A DNA stretch of 64,000 nt from Roseivivax marinus. Its GTDB lineage: Bacteria > Pseudomonadota > Alphaproteobacteria > Rhodobacterales > Rhodobacteraceae. The first letter of the stretch is position 1; each line of letters opens with the position of its first letter. Positions 29,739 to 37,674 of the stretch are shown in pieces. Below the pieces are notes generated by a model. The model did no database searches. It saw only the letters and a program-made list of their open reading frames with translations, and was not told the origin of the DNA. Both the position numbers and the translations under genes were made by a program. The stretch is taken from NCBI RefSeq assembly GCF_900109705.1, contig NZ_FOAI01000008.1, positions 62,001 through 126,000 of the forward strand. The letters are read 5' to 3'.

Positions 29739-31523
29739 TCAGTGCGACTGGGCCGAGCCTGCGCCGCGCGGCACGCGGACGCTTTCGACGAGGTCCTTGA
29801 TGTCCGCCGGCACCGGCTTGGTCATCGACGACACGGTGTAGGCCACCGCGAAGTTGATCGCCGCACCCACCGCGCCGAACGAGGTCGACTTGATGGTGCC
29901 GAGCAGCGGATCCGCGTCGGTGAAGCTGTTGGTGTCGGGGATGAAGAACCAGCCCTTGTGCAGGAAGATGTAGACCAGCGTCACGAGCAGGCCCGCCAGC
30001 ATCCCCGCGACCGCGCCCCGGTTGTTGATGGTGGTCGAGAAGATTCCCATCATCAGCGCCGGGAAGATCGACGCCGCCGCGAGGCCGAAGGCCAGAGCCA
30101 CGGTCTGTGCCGCGAAGCCCGGGGGGTTGAGGCCCAGCCAGGTGGCCACGGCAATCGCCACCGCCATCGCGATCCGGGCGCTCAGAAGCTCGGCCTTCTC
30201 GGAGATGCCGGGATTGATCTGACCCTTGATGAGGTCGTGACTGACCGCCGACGAGATCGCCAGCAACAGGCCCGCCGCCGTCGAGAGCGCGGCTGCGATG
30301 CCACCCGCGGCGACAAGGCCGATGACCCATCCCGGCAGGTTGGCGATCTCGGGGTTGGCGAGAACGAGGATGTCGTTGTTGAAGTTGGTCAGCTCGTTGC
30401 CTTCCCAACCGGCTTCCTCGGCCCGCGCCTGCATGTCGGCGTCGCCGTCGTTGTAGTACTGGATCCGTCCGTCGCCGTTCTTGTCTTCCCAGCCAAGGAG
30501 TCCGGTCTGTTGCCAGACGGGCATCCAGTCGTAGGCCGGGTCGCTCTCGATGGTCTCGATCGCCACGGCCTCGCCGTCAGTGCCGTTGGGCCACATCAGC
30601 TCGGTGATGTTGAGACGGGCCATCGCGCCGACCGCCGGGGCGGTGAGGTAGAGAAGCGCGATGAAGACGAGCGCCCAGCCTGCCGACCAGCGTGCATCGC
30701 TGACGCGGGGGACGGTGAAGAAGCGCATGATGACGTGCGGCAGACCCGCCGTGCCGATCATCAGCGACAGCGTGAACAGCAGCATGTTGAACGTGTCGCC
30801 GTTGTGCGCGGTGTACTCGTTGAAGCCGAGATCGGTCACCACCTGGTCGAGACGCTGCAGGAGCGGTTCGCCCGAGGCCTGGTGCTCTCCGAAGAGGCCG
30901 AGCGCCGGGATCGGGGTGCCGGTCAGCTGAAGCGCGATGAACACCGCCGGGATCGTGTAGGCGAAGATCAGCACGACGTACTGCGCCACCTGCGTGTAGG
31001 TCACGCCCTTCATGCCGCCGAACACCGCGTAGGCGAAGACGACGACGGCGCCGAGCAGAAGACCGGTGGTGCTGTCGACCTCGAGGAAGCGGCCGAAGGC
31101 CACACCCACGCCGGTCATCTGGCCGATCACGTATGTGAGCGACGCGACGATCAGGCAGATCACGGCCACGAGGCGCGCGGTCTTCGAGTAGAAGCGGTCG
31201 CCGATGAACTCGGACACCGTATACTTGCCGAACTTGCGCAGGTAGGGCGCGAGCAGCAGTGCCAGCAGCACGTAGCCGCCGGTCCAGCCCATCAGGTAGG
31301 TGGAGTTGTCATAGCCGGTGAAGGCGATGAGGCCGGCCATCGAGATGAACGAGGCCGCGGACATCCAGTCCGCAGCGGTCGCCATGCCGTTGGTGACCGG
31401 GTGCACGCCGCGGCCCGCGGCGTAGAAGTCCGACGTGGAGCCGGCGCGCGCCCAGATGGCGATGCCGATGTAGAGCGCGAAGCTCAGGCCCACGAAGACG
31501 ATGTTGATGACGGTCTGATCCAT
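29739..31523 (-). CDS. Sodium:solute symporter large subunit (ActP-like, VC_2705 subfamily)
   Basis: A 594-residue SSS-family transporter with about 13-14 membrane segments, beginning MDQTVINIVFVGLSFALYIG. GRGVHPVTNGMATAADWMSAASF is the family's sodium-site region. A hydrophilic insertion with WLPVWQ-like and DKNGDGRIQYYNDGD segments (about 330-380) resembles an EF-hand-type loop. Substrate is probably a short-chain carboxylate such as acetate or pyruvate, inferred from relatives. GAGGAG before the ATG at 31523 supports the start; DUF4212 lies five bases upstream. Confidence 0.88.
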   Translation of the reverse strand: MDQTVINIVFVGLSFALYIGIAIWARAGSTSDFYAAGRGVHPVTNGMATAADWMSAASFISMAGLIAFTGYDNSTYLMGWTGGYVLLALLLAPYLRKFGKYTVSEFIGDRFYSKTARLVAVICLIVASLTYVIGQMTGVGVAFGRFLEVDSTTGLLLGAVVVFAYAVFGGMKGVTYTQVAQYVVLIFAYTIPAVFIALQLTGTPIPALGLFGEHQASGEPLLQRLDQVVTDLGFNEYTAHNGDTFNMLLFTLSLMIGTAGLPHVIMRFFTVPRVSDARWSAGWALVFIALLYLTAPAVGAMARLNITELMWPNGTDGEAVAIETIESDPAYDWMPVWQQTGLLGWEDKNGDGRIQYYNDGDADMQARAEEAGWEGNELTNFNNDILVLANPEIANLPGWVIGLVAAGGIAAALSTAAGLLLAISSAVSHDLIKGQINPGISEKAELLSARIAMAVAIAVATWLGLNPPGFAAQTVALAFGLAAASIFPALMMGIFSTTINNRGAVAGMLAGLLVTLVYIFLHKGWFFIPDTNSFTDADPLLGTIKSTSFGAVGAAINFAVAYTVSSMTKPVPADIKDLVESVRVPRGAGSAQSH

Positions 31524-31528
31524 GGCGA

Positions 31529-31816
31529 TTACTCCTCGTCCACGCCGAACTGCCGGTCGAGCCGGTTCATCCGCCACGCGTAAAAGAAGATCAGCGCGAG
31601 GAAGACGAGGATCGAGCCCTGCTGGGCGAACCAGAACCCGATGTCTGTTCCGCCGACCTGGATGCCCGAAAGCATCGGGCGCAGCAGGATGCCGAAGCCG
31701 AAGCTGACCAACGCCCAGATGACGAGGCAGCCAATGATAAGACGGACGTTGGCCTTCCAGTAGGCCACCCCGTCGGACGTCACGCGTTGTGACGTCGTAT
31801 GCGTGTGTTCCGCCAT
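31529..31816 (-). CDS. DUF4212 symporter small subunit
   Basis: A 95-residue membrane protein with two membrane segments (about 27-45 and 60-82), matching the small partner of this symporter class (TIGR03647-like). The core KANVRLIIGCLVIWALVSFG and the C-terminal FFYAWRMNRLD are typical. AAGGAGGAGG lies about ten bases upstream of the start. It is the first gene of the minus-strand cluster. Confidence 0.88.
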   Translation of the reverse strand: MAEHTHTTSQRVTSDGVAYWKANVRLIIGCLVIWALVSFGFGILLRPMLSGIQVGGTDIGFWFAQQGSILVFLALIFFYAWRMNRLDRQFGVDEE

Positions 31817-32018
31817 TTCCGCGGGTCCTCCTCCTTGGTGTGGGGCGCGGGTGGGACCGTCCCCCCGGTCCGCGCCTTCCGTCCCGACCGGCCGCGCTAG
31901 CGGCGGCTGGGGTCTCCTCCTGCCCCGGCTCGCCTTTCGCGGGCGCGCATGTGGGGCGCCGCAACCTTACCTCATAGTGAAAATATTGGAATAAGCGCCT
32001 TCGGTAGCACGAACTTTC

Positions 32019-32076
32019 TGTAAATCTCTTTCCCCTTGCGCGAGGCGTCTGTAAATATCGTTACCTCGATGTAAAT
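32019..32076. repeat. Three direct repeats TGTAAAT
   Basis: TGTAAAT occurs at 32019-32025, 32050-32056 and 32070-32076 (spacings 31 and 20, about three and two helical turns). They lie about 200-260 bases upstream of DUF4212 and could be activator sites for the symporter operon. No regulator is identified. Confidence 0.5.
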
Positions 32077-32305
32077 CATGCGCCTTGCCGGTCAGAAGAG
32101 GCGAGCGCCGATCCGTGGTCGCTTGGGTCGAGTGGCGGAACGGCAAGGCGAGAGAGCGTTCACCGGCAGGATCAGACACCAGACATTCAAAGGCGAATCT
32201 GGCTGTTTCCCATCTGCGGCGTGACGCCGTTCTTCATCGCCGCTGCGCTGACCTTGGCTGTCTCGGGGATGGTGCTTTGTCTCACACCTCCGGCCTTCAA
32301 CGCGG

Positions 32306-32335
32306 CGCGCCGCCGGGGAGAGAACCGGCGGCGCG
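32306..32335. other. Perfect GC-rich hairpin in gene-poor region
   Basis: CGCGCCGCCGG and CCGGCGGCGCG form a perfect 11-bp stem with an 8-base loop. No gene ends nearby on either strand (phyR ends over 100 bases away), so it may mark the 3' end of an unannotated transcript or a small RNA. No T-run follows. Confidence 0.45.
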
Positions 32336-32455
32336 GAGCCCGTAGGGCAGGGAGGGGAAGGGACGCTGACGTCGGTTCCTGAAACGAAAGTGGCGAGCCG
32401 CACCGCGACCCGCCATTCTTAACTTCTTAGGAACGCTCTTAGTTTTTGTAAGCGT

Positions 32456-33256
32456 TCAGGCCCGAAGCGTCTCGGTGGACGAGAAGAACATCGCCTGGCT
32501 GATCGCCGAGCGCACCTGCTCCTCGGAGTAGGGCTTGGAGATCAGGAAGGCCGGTTCCGGTTTGTCGCCGGTCAGCAGGCGCTCGGGGAAGGCGGTGATG
32601 AAGATCACCGGACGTTCGCCCAGATCGCGCAGAATGTCGTTCACCGCGTCCACGCCCGACGAATTGTCGGCAAGCTGGATGTCGGCCAGGATCAGGTCCG
32701 GCGTTTCCTGCCCCGAAAGCTTCACTGCACCGTCTCGGGTGCGCGCGACGCCGGTGACCCGGTGGCCGAGGTCGGCGACGATGCTTTCGAGATCCATGGC
32801 GATGATCGCCTCGTCCTCGATGATGAGCACCCGGCCCGACATGCCGTCGGCCATCTCACGCCGCGCGGTCTCGATCAGGGTGTCGGCCTCTTCCTGACCA
32901 ATCTGCATGATCTCGGCCACTTCGGACGTGGTGAACTCCTCGATCGTGTGCAGCAGAAGCGCCTCGCGGCTGTTGGTGGTCAGCTTGTTGAGGTGACGCT
33001 GCGCTGCCGCCCGCGGGCCGGTATCCTCTTCGGTCACGGGTGCGCCGGTCGTGACCCAGATGCCATGGAACACCTGAAAAAGTCCGGTCTTGCCGGAACT
33101 CGCTTCCGTCACCATCGTTCGATCGGCAAGAACAGCTTCGAGAGTTGCGGCCGCGTACTGGTCGCCGGTGGTCTGGGCGCCGGTCAGGGCGCGTGCATAC
33201 CGACGGAGATACGGAAGGGCGGCTCCGATTTCGCTGCTCAGATCTGCCTGTGTCAT
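32456..33256 (-). CDS. phyR: General stress response regulator PhyR (sigma-factor mimic/receiver)
   Basis: A 266-residue protein: an ECF-sigma-like N-terminal domain (about 1-130) and a C-terminal receiver (about 140-262) with phosphoacceptor D192 (LILADIQLAD) and the KPYSE lysine loop. When phosphorylated, PhyR releases EcfG by binding the anti-sigma factor NepR. It is divergent from nepR-ecfG, the standard arrangement. A GGAAC-N16-CGTT EcfG promoter lies 34 bases upstream of its start, indicating autoregulation by the sigma factor. Confidence 0.95.
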   Translation of the reverse strand: MTQADLSSEIGAALPYLRRYARALTGAQTTGDQYAAATLEAVLADRTMVTEASSGKTGLFQVFHGIWVTTGAPVTEEDTGPRAAAQRHLNKLTTNSREALLLHTIEEFTTSEVAEIMQIGQEEADTLIETARREMADGMSGRVLIIEDEAIIAMDLESIVADLGHRVTGVARTRDGAVKLSGQETPDLILADIQLADNSSGVDAVNDILRDLGERPVIFITAFPERLLTGDKPEPAFLISKPYSEEQVRSAISQAMFFSSTETLRA

Positions 33257-33282
33257 ATCCTAGTCCCTTAAAAACTTTCTTG

Positions 33283-33308
33283 GGAACCGAACGCGCTCTG
33301 TCGATGTT
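33283..33308 (+). promoter_or_regulatory. EcfG-type promoter for nepR-ecfG
   Basis: GGAAC at 33283-33287, 17 bases, then TGTT at 33305-33308: one mismatch to the alphaproteobacterial consensus GGAAC-N16/17-CGTT. It lies about 50 bases upstream of nepR. Confidence 0.7.
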
Positions 33309-33314
33309 TGTTCC
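33290..33314 (-). promoter_or_regulatory. EcfG-type promoter for phyR
   Basis: On the minus strand GGAAC (33314-33310), 16 bases and CGTT (33293-33290) match the EcfG consensus exactly. It interleaves with the opposing nepR promoter, so the two share the same stretch of DNA. Confidence 0.85.
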
Positions 33315-33359
33315 CGAGTTACATGTGAGTATATGCGGCCGGTTTGCGTAAGGACGATG

Positions 33360-33554
33360 ATGGCTGACAGCAGAAACAACACGAAGCAGGCGCAAGTGAT
33401 CGATGAGAACTTGAAGCGTGTTTATCAAGACATGCTGAACGAAGACGTTCCAGACCGTTTTCTCGACCTTCTGTCCCAGTTGAAGGCACAGGACTCCGAC
33501 GAAGGAGACGAGGGTGAGACGGCCGGCGCCGTGCGCCGGGGTGAGGGAGCATAA
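33360..33554 (+). CDS. nepR: Anti-sigma factor NepR
   Basis: A 64-residue protein starting MADSRNNTKQAQVIDENLKR, with the NepR core IDENLKRVYQDMLNEDVPDRF and LLSQLKAQ. NepR holds EcfG inactive until phospho-PhyR binds it. ATG at 33360 fits the AAGGA site (five-base spacing) better than the adjacent ATG at 33357. Its stop overlaps the ecfG start (TAATG), so the two are translationally coupled. Confidence 0.92.
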   Translation: MADSRNNTKQAQVIDENLKRVYQDMLNEDVPDRFLDLLSQLKAQDSDEGDEGETAGAVRRGEGA

Positions 33555-34111
33555 TGAGCGGTGAGCCACGTGACGAAATCGTCCAGCACCTTCCCGCGAT
33601 GCGAGCCTTCGCGCTCAGCCTGACACGGAACTCCGCACTGGCCGACGACATGGTCCAAGACAGCTTGGTCAAGGCCTGGACAAAGATTCATACATTCGAG
33701 CCCGGCACCAACATGCGCGCCTGGCTGTTCACGATCTTGCGTAACACGTACTATTCGAACCGCCGCAAGGCCGGTCGCGAGGTATCGGATGCCGATGGTC
33801 TCATGACCGAGGGGCTGTCCGAAAAGCCCGCGCATGATGGCCGATTGCAGCTCGCCGATTTCCGCAGGGCCTTCGCACAGCTCAACGACGAGCAGCGCGA
33901 AGCGCTGGTTCTCGTTGGCGCATCGGGCTTTTCCTACGAGGAGGCAGCCGGAATGTGCGGCGTTGCCGTGGGAACGATCAAGAGCCGCACCAACCGCGCC
34001 CGCGCCCGGCTGGCGGCTTTGATGCAGATGACCGAGGACGAGGCGCTGGAGATGACCGACAGCGCAACGATGGCGGTCGTCTCCGGAAACCGTTCGACCG
34101 CCGCGAGGTAA
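33554..34111 (+). CDS. ecfG: ECF sigma factor EcfG (ECF15)
   Basis: A 185-residue group-4 sigma factor with region 2 (about 12-75, DMVQDSLVKAWTKIHTFEPG, NMRAWLFTILRNTYYS) and region 4 (about 105-165, LNDEQREALVLVGASGFSYE, GTIKSRTNRARARL). It directs the general stress regulon from GGAAC/CGTT promoters. The gene overlaps nepR by one base and is followed three bases later by a histidine kinase gene. Confidence 0.94.
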   Translation: MSGEPRDEIVQHLPAMRAFALSLTRNSALADDMVQDSLVKAWTKIHTFEPGTNMRAWLFTILRNTYYSNRRKAGREVSDADGLMTEGLSEKPAHDGRLQLADFRRAFAQLNDEQREALVLVGASGFSYEEAAGMCGVAVGTIKSRTNRARARLAALMQMTEDEALEMTDSATMAVVSGNRSTAAR

Positions 34112-34114
34112 GCC

Positions 34115-35839
34115 ATGATCGGCGCGCCGGGTCCTCGTCCGGTTCCGAGTGGTCTCGGGGCCCGGATCATCGGGTTCCTGACTGTCGCTCTCGTTCCGCT
34201 CGGCCTCGTGGCCTACTGGCAGACCGCGCAGCTCGAATCCGAGACGCGCGCACGATCGCAGCTCAGCGTGACCGGAGTGACCGAGAACTCCGCCTCCCTC
34301 GAGAGGCGGAGCATTCTGCGTGCGCTCGGCGCGGCGCAGGCGATCGGCTCCACCGGCAGCATCGTCGCGGCGGACGTCGAAACCTGCAATCGCTACCTCA
34401 TGGACTTCCGGGAATCGAGCGCGACCTACACCTACGTGGGCGTGCTCATGCAGTCCGGCGCCGTCAAATGCGGATCGAGCCGACAGAGCGCGCGGGTCGA
34501 GGATTTCCCCGCGCTGCTCGAGGCCATCAAGCATCCCCGCCCGTCGGTGATCCGCGTCGACAATCCGTCCATCAGCCCCGAGCCCGTGCTGGTCGTGTCC
34601 GAACCGTTTCAGGTGAACGGTGTGCACCAGGGCCACGTGGCCATCTCGATTCCGGTCAGGCACGTGCGGCCCGAGAACCGGCCGCCCTCCGAGTTCACCG
34701 ACCTCATCACGTTCAACCGGATGGGTCAGATCCTGACCACCGAGAACGGTTACGAGCAGGCCCTGCGACACCTGCCGATAGATGCCGGGCTCGACGACCT
34801 GTCCGGCGCCGCCGAACACAGCTTTCTCGCGATGAGCGCGGACGGCGAAGAGCGTATCTTCGCGCTGGCTCCCATCGTGCCCGATCTGGTCTGGGCTCTG
34901 TCGGCCTGGCCCGAGGACAGCTCGGCCGCCACCACGCTCGGGACATCCGGGTTCACCCGCTCGCTGCCGCTGGTAATGTGGGCCGCAAGCATCATCGTCG
35001 CCTATCTCGCCGTGAACAGGCTGGTGATCCGCCACATCCGCACCCTGCGCCACCAGATGCGCAGCTTCGCCCGCGACCGCCGCGTGCCGGCTCAGAGCGC
35101 ATCCGGGGACATGGCGCTCGAGTTGCGGGACATGGAAAACGATTTCCTGCGGATGGCCGACTCGATCATGCAGGACGAGGCCCAGCTCGAGAATGCGCTG
35201 CGCGAGAAGACCATCCTGCTGAAGGAAGTCCACCACCGGGTGAAGAACAACCTTCAGCTCATCTCGTCGATCATGAACATGCAAATCCGGCAAAGCGCCA
35301 ACGCCGAGACGAAGGTTGTGCTGCAACGCCTGCAGGAGCGGATCCGCGGCCTCGCCACGATCCACCGCAACCTCTACCAGACGGGCGACCTGGGCCACGT
35401 CAACGCGGCCGACCTCCTCGGTGATCTGATCGGGCAAATGTCGATCGTCTCGGGCAAGTCCTCGACCCCGATCGAGGTGACCAAGAGCCTCGAGCCGATA
35501 GAAGTCTATCCCGATCAGGCGATGCCGATCTCGCTGCTGACCGCCGAAGCGCTGACCAATGCGGGCAAATACATGGGGCCCGACCCTGATGGCGTCTGCC
35601 GGCTGCACATCGCTCTCCATCACGAGGACGATCAGGCCGTGATCCTGGAGATATCGAATTCTACCGGCGAGAGCCCGATCTTCGAGGACGCGACGCGCAG
35701 CGGGTTGGGCAACCGGCTGATTCAGGCGTTCTCGACGCAGCTCGGCGGCACGCTCCACCAGGGCGCGGAAGGGGATCGCTACAAGGTCACGGTCCTGTTC
35801 CACCTCTCCGATTTCAAACCCGAAGTGGTGGATTACTGA
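34115..35839 (+). CDS. Membrane sensor histidine kinase (HisKA_2, PhyK-type)
   Basis: A 574-residue kinase: membrane segments at about 17-35 and 285-303 flank a periplasmic sensor of about 250 residues, followed by a HisKA_2 dimerisation domain with EVHHRVKNNLQL (predicted phospho-His H374) and an ATPase domain (about 450-570) with a degenerate G box (SGLGNRLIQAF). This subfamily often phosphorylates PhyR. It follows ecfG by three bases, so it is likely the stress-sensing input. The signal is unknown; two cysteines (C91, C119) lie in the sensor domain. Confidence 0.9.
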   Translation: MIGAPGPRPVPSGLGARIIGFLTVALVPLGLVAYWQTAQLESETRARSQLSVTGVTENSASLERRSILRALGAAQAIGSTGSIVAADVETCNRYLMDFRESSATYTYVGVLMQSGAVKCGSSRQSARVEDFPALLEAIKHPRPSVIRVDNPSISPEPVLVVSEPFQVNGVHQGHVAISIPVRHVRPENRPPSEFTDLITFNRMGQILTTENGYEQALRHLPIDAGLDDLSGAAEHSFLAMSADGEERIFALAPIVPDLVWALSAWPEDSSAATTLGTSGFTRSLPLVMWAASIIVAYLAVNRLVIRHIRTLRHQMRSFARDRRVPAQSASGDMALELRDMENDFLRMADSIMQDEAQLENALREKTILLKEVHHRVKNNLQLISSIMNMQIRQSANAETKVVLQRLQERIRGLATIHRNLYQTGDLGHVNAADLLGDLIGQMSIVSGKSSTPIEVTKSLEPIEVYPDQAMPISLLTAEALTNAGKYMGPDPDGVCRLHIALHHEDDQAVILEISNSTGESPIFEDATRSGLGNRLIQAFSTQLGGTLHQGAEGDRYKVTVLFHLSDFKPEVVDY

Positions 35840-35840
35840 G

Positions 35841-36791
35841 ATGACCGAGCGTCCCGAGATCGCGTCCCTGCCGCGCCCCGACACCGCGGAGGGCAAGCCG
35901 CGCCATGTCGGCGTCGAGATCGAACTGGGCGGGCTGCCCGAGACCCGCGTGGCCGAGCTCGCCCGCGATGCCTTCGGTGGCGAGATCGAGCGCGGCGAGG
36001 AGAAGGGCCTTGTCCTGACCGGAAGCCGCCTCGGCGACATGGAGATCTATCTCGATAGCGCTTTGCTCGGACATGCCGACACACGCTTCCAGGAGGGCCT
36101 GCACGAGATGGCCCGCACCGTGGTCCCTGTCGAGATCGTGACCGGGCCGATCCTGCCCGCCCGCATCGCCGAGCTGGACACCTTTCTCGACACGCTGCAC
36201 GCGGCCGGTGCGTCCGGCACGAGCGGAGGCATCACCGCGGGCTATGGCGTACACTTCAACCCCGAGGTCGTGTCCACCCGACTGGACGACGTTCTGCCGG
36301 TTCTGAAGGCCTTCGCCTTCGCCGAGGACGCGTTGCGCCAGGAGATGGGCATCGACCTTTCGCGACGGGTTCTGCCCTTCGTCGATCCCTATCCGCGGCG
36401 CCTCCTCGATGGGCTGGCGCGGGCGCCAATCCCGGATATGGCGGCCCTGATCGACCTCTACCTCGACCGTGCGCCGTCGCGGAACCACGGGCTCGACATG
36501 CTGTGCCTCTTCGCTCACGTGGACCGGGACCGCGTGGGCGCCAAGATGGACCTGGCGTCCGTCTCGGCGCGGCCGACGTTCCACTACCGGCTGCCGGATT
36601 GCCGGATCGGCGACCCGAACTGGTCTCTGGCGCTGGAGTGGAATCGCTGGGTCGCGATCGAGCGGCTGTCCGAGGACCATGGCTTTCTTGCCGAGATCGA
36701 GCGCGCCTGGCAGGCGCATCGCGACGCGCTGACCACCGTGCGCGGCGACTGGACCAAATTCACCTCGGAACGGATGGGCCGCTTCGCGTGA
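35841..36791 (+). CDS. Putative amidoligase (Amidoligase_2 family)
   Basis: A 316-residue protein of the glutamine-synthetase-like COOH-NH2 ligase group: HVGVEIELGGL near the N terminus (metal-binding E-x-E) and TSGGITAGYGVHFNPEVV in the middle. The family is predicted to form amide bonds using ATP on small molecules or peptides. It starts one base after the kinase stop and overlaps the next gene by GTGA. The pairing with a class I glutamine amidotransferase is a known but experimentally little-studied gene neighbourhood. Substrate unknown. Confidence 0.8.
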   Translation: MTERPEIASLPRPDTAEGKPRHVGVEIELGGLPETRVAELARDAFGGEIERGEEKGLVLTGSRLGDMEIYLDSALLGHADTRFQEGLHEMARTVVPVEIVTGPILPARIAELDTFLDTLHAAGASGTSGGITAGYGVHFNPEVVSTRLDDVLPVLKAFAFAEDALRQEMGIDLSRRVLPFVDPYPRRLLDGLARAPIPDMAALIDLYLDRAPSRNHGLDMLCLFAHVDRDRVGAKMDLASVSARPTFHYRLPDCRIGDPNWSLALEWNRWVAIERLSEDHGFLAEIERAWQAHRDALTTVRGDWTKFTSERMGRFA

Positions 36792-37558
36792 CACGTCGTC
36801 CGATCATCGGCGTGACCGTGTCAAACCGGTCCGGCTGGCGCATCTTTCCGCTGATGTGGCTCAACATCCGCCTTGCCGGCGGGCGCGCAATCAAGTGGCG
36901 CGCAGGTAGAGAGGTCGATCTCGACGCAGTGGACGGCGTGGTGATCGGCGGCGGCGACGACATCGCCCCAACGCTCTACGGTGGCGAGGTGCACGTGGGC
37001 GTGCGCCTCGATCCGGCCCGGGACGAGATGGAAAGCCGCGTCCTGCGCGATGCCTTCGAGCGCAACATGCCGATCCTCGGCATCTGTCGCGGCGCGCAGA
37101 TGCTCAACGTGGTGCTGGGTGGCAACCTTCACCAGGACGCCTACGACGTCTACGATTCGCCCTTCGTGAAGACGATCCTGCCGAAGAAGCGCGTGGACGT
37201 CGTCGCCGACAGCCTGCTCGCGCGCACCACGGGGCGTCCCTGCCTGCGTGTCAACGCGCTGCACACGCAGGCGGTCAACGACCTCGGGCGCGGCTTGCGG
37301 GTTGCGGCGCGGGATCAGGGGGGCATGATCCAGGCAGTCGAGCGTATCCGCGATCCATTCGCGCTCGGCGTGCAATGGCACCCCGAACATATCTTCTACC
37401 GCCGCGCCCATCGTCGGCTGTTCCGCGCCCTCGTGGAAGCTGCCCGCGCCAGCACAGCACGGTCCGGACAGCTCGAGGCGGCGGAGGCCGAGGCCAGGCT
37501 CAACATGCCCGGGGCAGGGGCCGCATTCCGCGACGTGGGTCCGACACCTCCGCTCTGA
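36788..37558 (+). CDS. Class I glutamine amidotransferase / gamma-glutamyl hydrolase-like protein
   Basis: A 256-residue peptidase C26-type protein starting at GTG (VTRRPIIGVTVSNRSG). Catalytic residues by motif: C100 (GICRGAQ) and H198-x-E200 (QWHPEH). Relatives hydrolyse gamma-glutamyl amides (PuuD-like). Its four-base overlap with the amidoligase gene suggests the two act on one compound, for example ligation followed by removal of a gamma-glutamyl group; that is inference. A 30-residue Ala/Glu-rich tail extends past the usual domain end. Confidence 0.85.
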   Translation: MTRRPIIGVTVSNRSGWRIFPLMWLNIRLAGGRAIKWRAGREVDLDAVDGVVIGGGDDIAPTLYGGEVHVGVRLDPARDEMESRVLRDAFERNMPILGICRGAQMLNVVLGGNLHQDAYDVYDSPFVKTILPKKRVDVVADSLLARTTGRPCLRVNALHTQAVNDLGRGLRVAARDQGGMIQAVERIRDPFALGVQWHPEHIFYRRAHRRLFRALVEAARASTARSGQLEAAEAEARLNMPGAGAAFRDVGPTPPL

Positions 37559-37618
37559 TTGCATGTGATTCGTCCCTGTGGCGAATCCGCCATAGCTAAA
37601 ATGCGCTCCAATCCGCAC

Positions 37619-37643
37619 GGAACCCGGACCCCTCCCGGGGGTT
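37619..37643 (+). promoter_or_regulatory. Possible EcfG promoter before the 50-residue membrane protein
   Basis: GGAAC at 37619-37623, 16 bases, then GGTT at 37640-37643 gives three of four bases of the -10 consensus CGTT. The spacer itself contains CCCGG/CCGGG and is followed by TTTT, so the same stretch could instead be a weak terminator for the amidotransferase gene. Confidence 0.45.
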
Positions 37644-37674
37644 TTCTTCGCAAATGAAGTGAGGAAACGAGCGA

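Larger units (their letters stand above)
31817..32455. other. 639-bp gene-poor region upstream of the symporter operon
   Basis: No convincing gene was found. It holds three copies of TGTAAAT (32019, 32050, 32070), a perfect 11-bp GC hairpin (32306-32335), a short GCCC-gta-GGGC hairpin just after it, and a hairpin GAACGCT/AGCGTTC (32431-32457) overlapping the phyR stop. The AT-rich stretch 31970-32080 is the likely promoter region for DUF4212-symporter. An open frame at 32008-32382 contains one hydrophobic stretch but lacks a start codon before it. Confidence 0.5.

Noticed and set aside
31967-32179. 70-codon minus-strand frame in the symporter upstream region
   Set aside because: It spans the AT-rich promoter-like stretch and the TGTAAAT repeats, has no clear ribosome site and no family resemblance.
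32008-32382. Plus-strand open frame with a hydrophobic stretch (PFFIAAALTLAVSGMVLC)
   Set aside because: No ATG, GTG or TTG occurs before the hydrophobic stretch except a GTG inside it, and no ribosome site is present. It may be chance or the decayed end of a gene.
32431-32457. GGAAC followed by CGTT after 18 bases near the phyR stop
   Set aside because: The spacing is one to two bases longer than the EcfG consensus, no gene follows on the plus strand, and the match arises from an inverted repeat GAACGCT/AGCGTTC.
33425-36040. 871-codon open frame on the minus strand opposite ecfG and the histidine kinase
   Set aside because: Antisense shadow; the plus-strand genes carry clear sigma-factor and kinase motifs.
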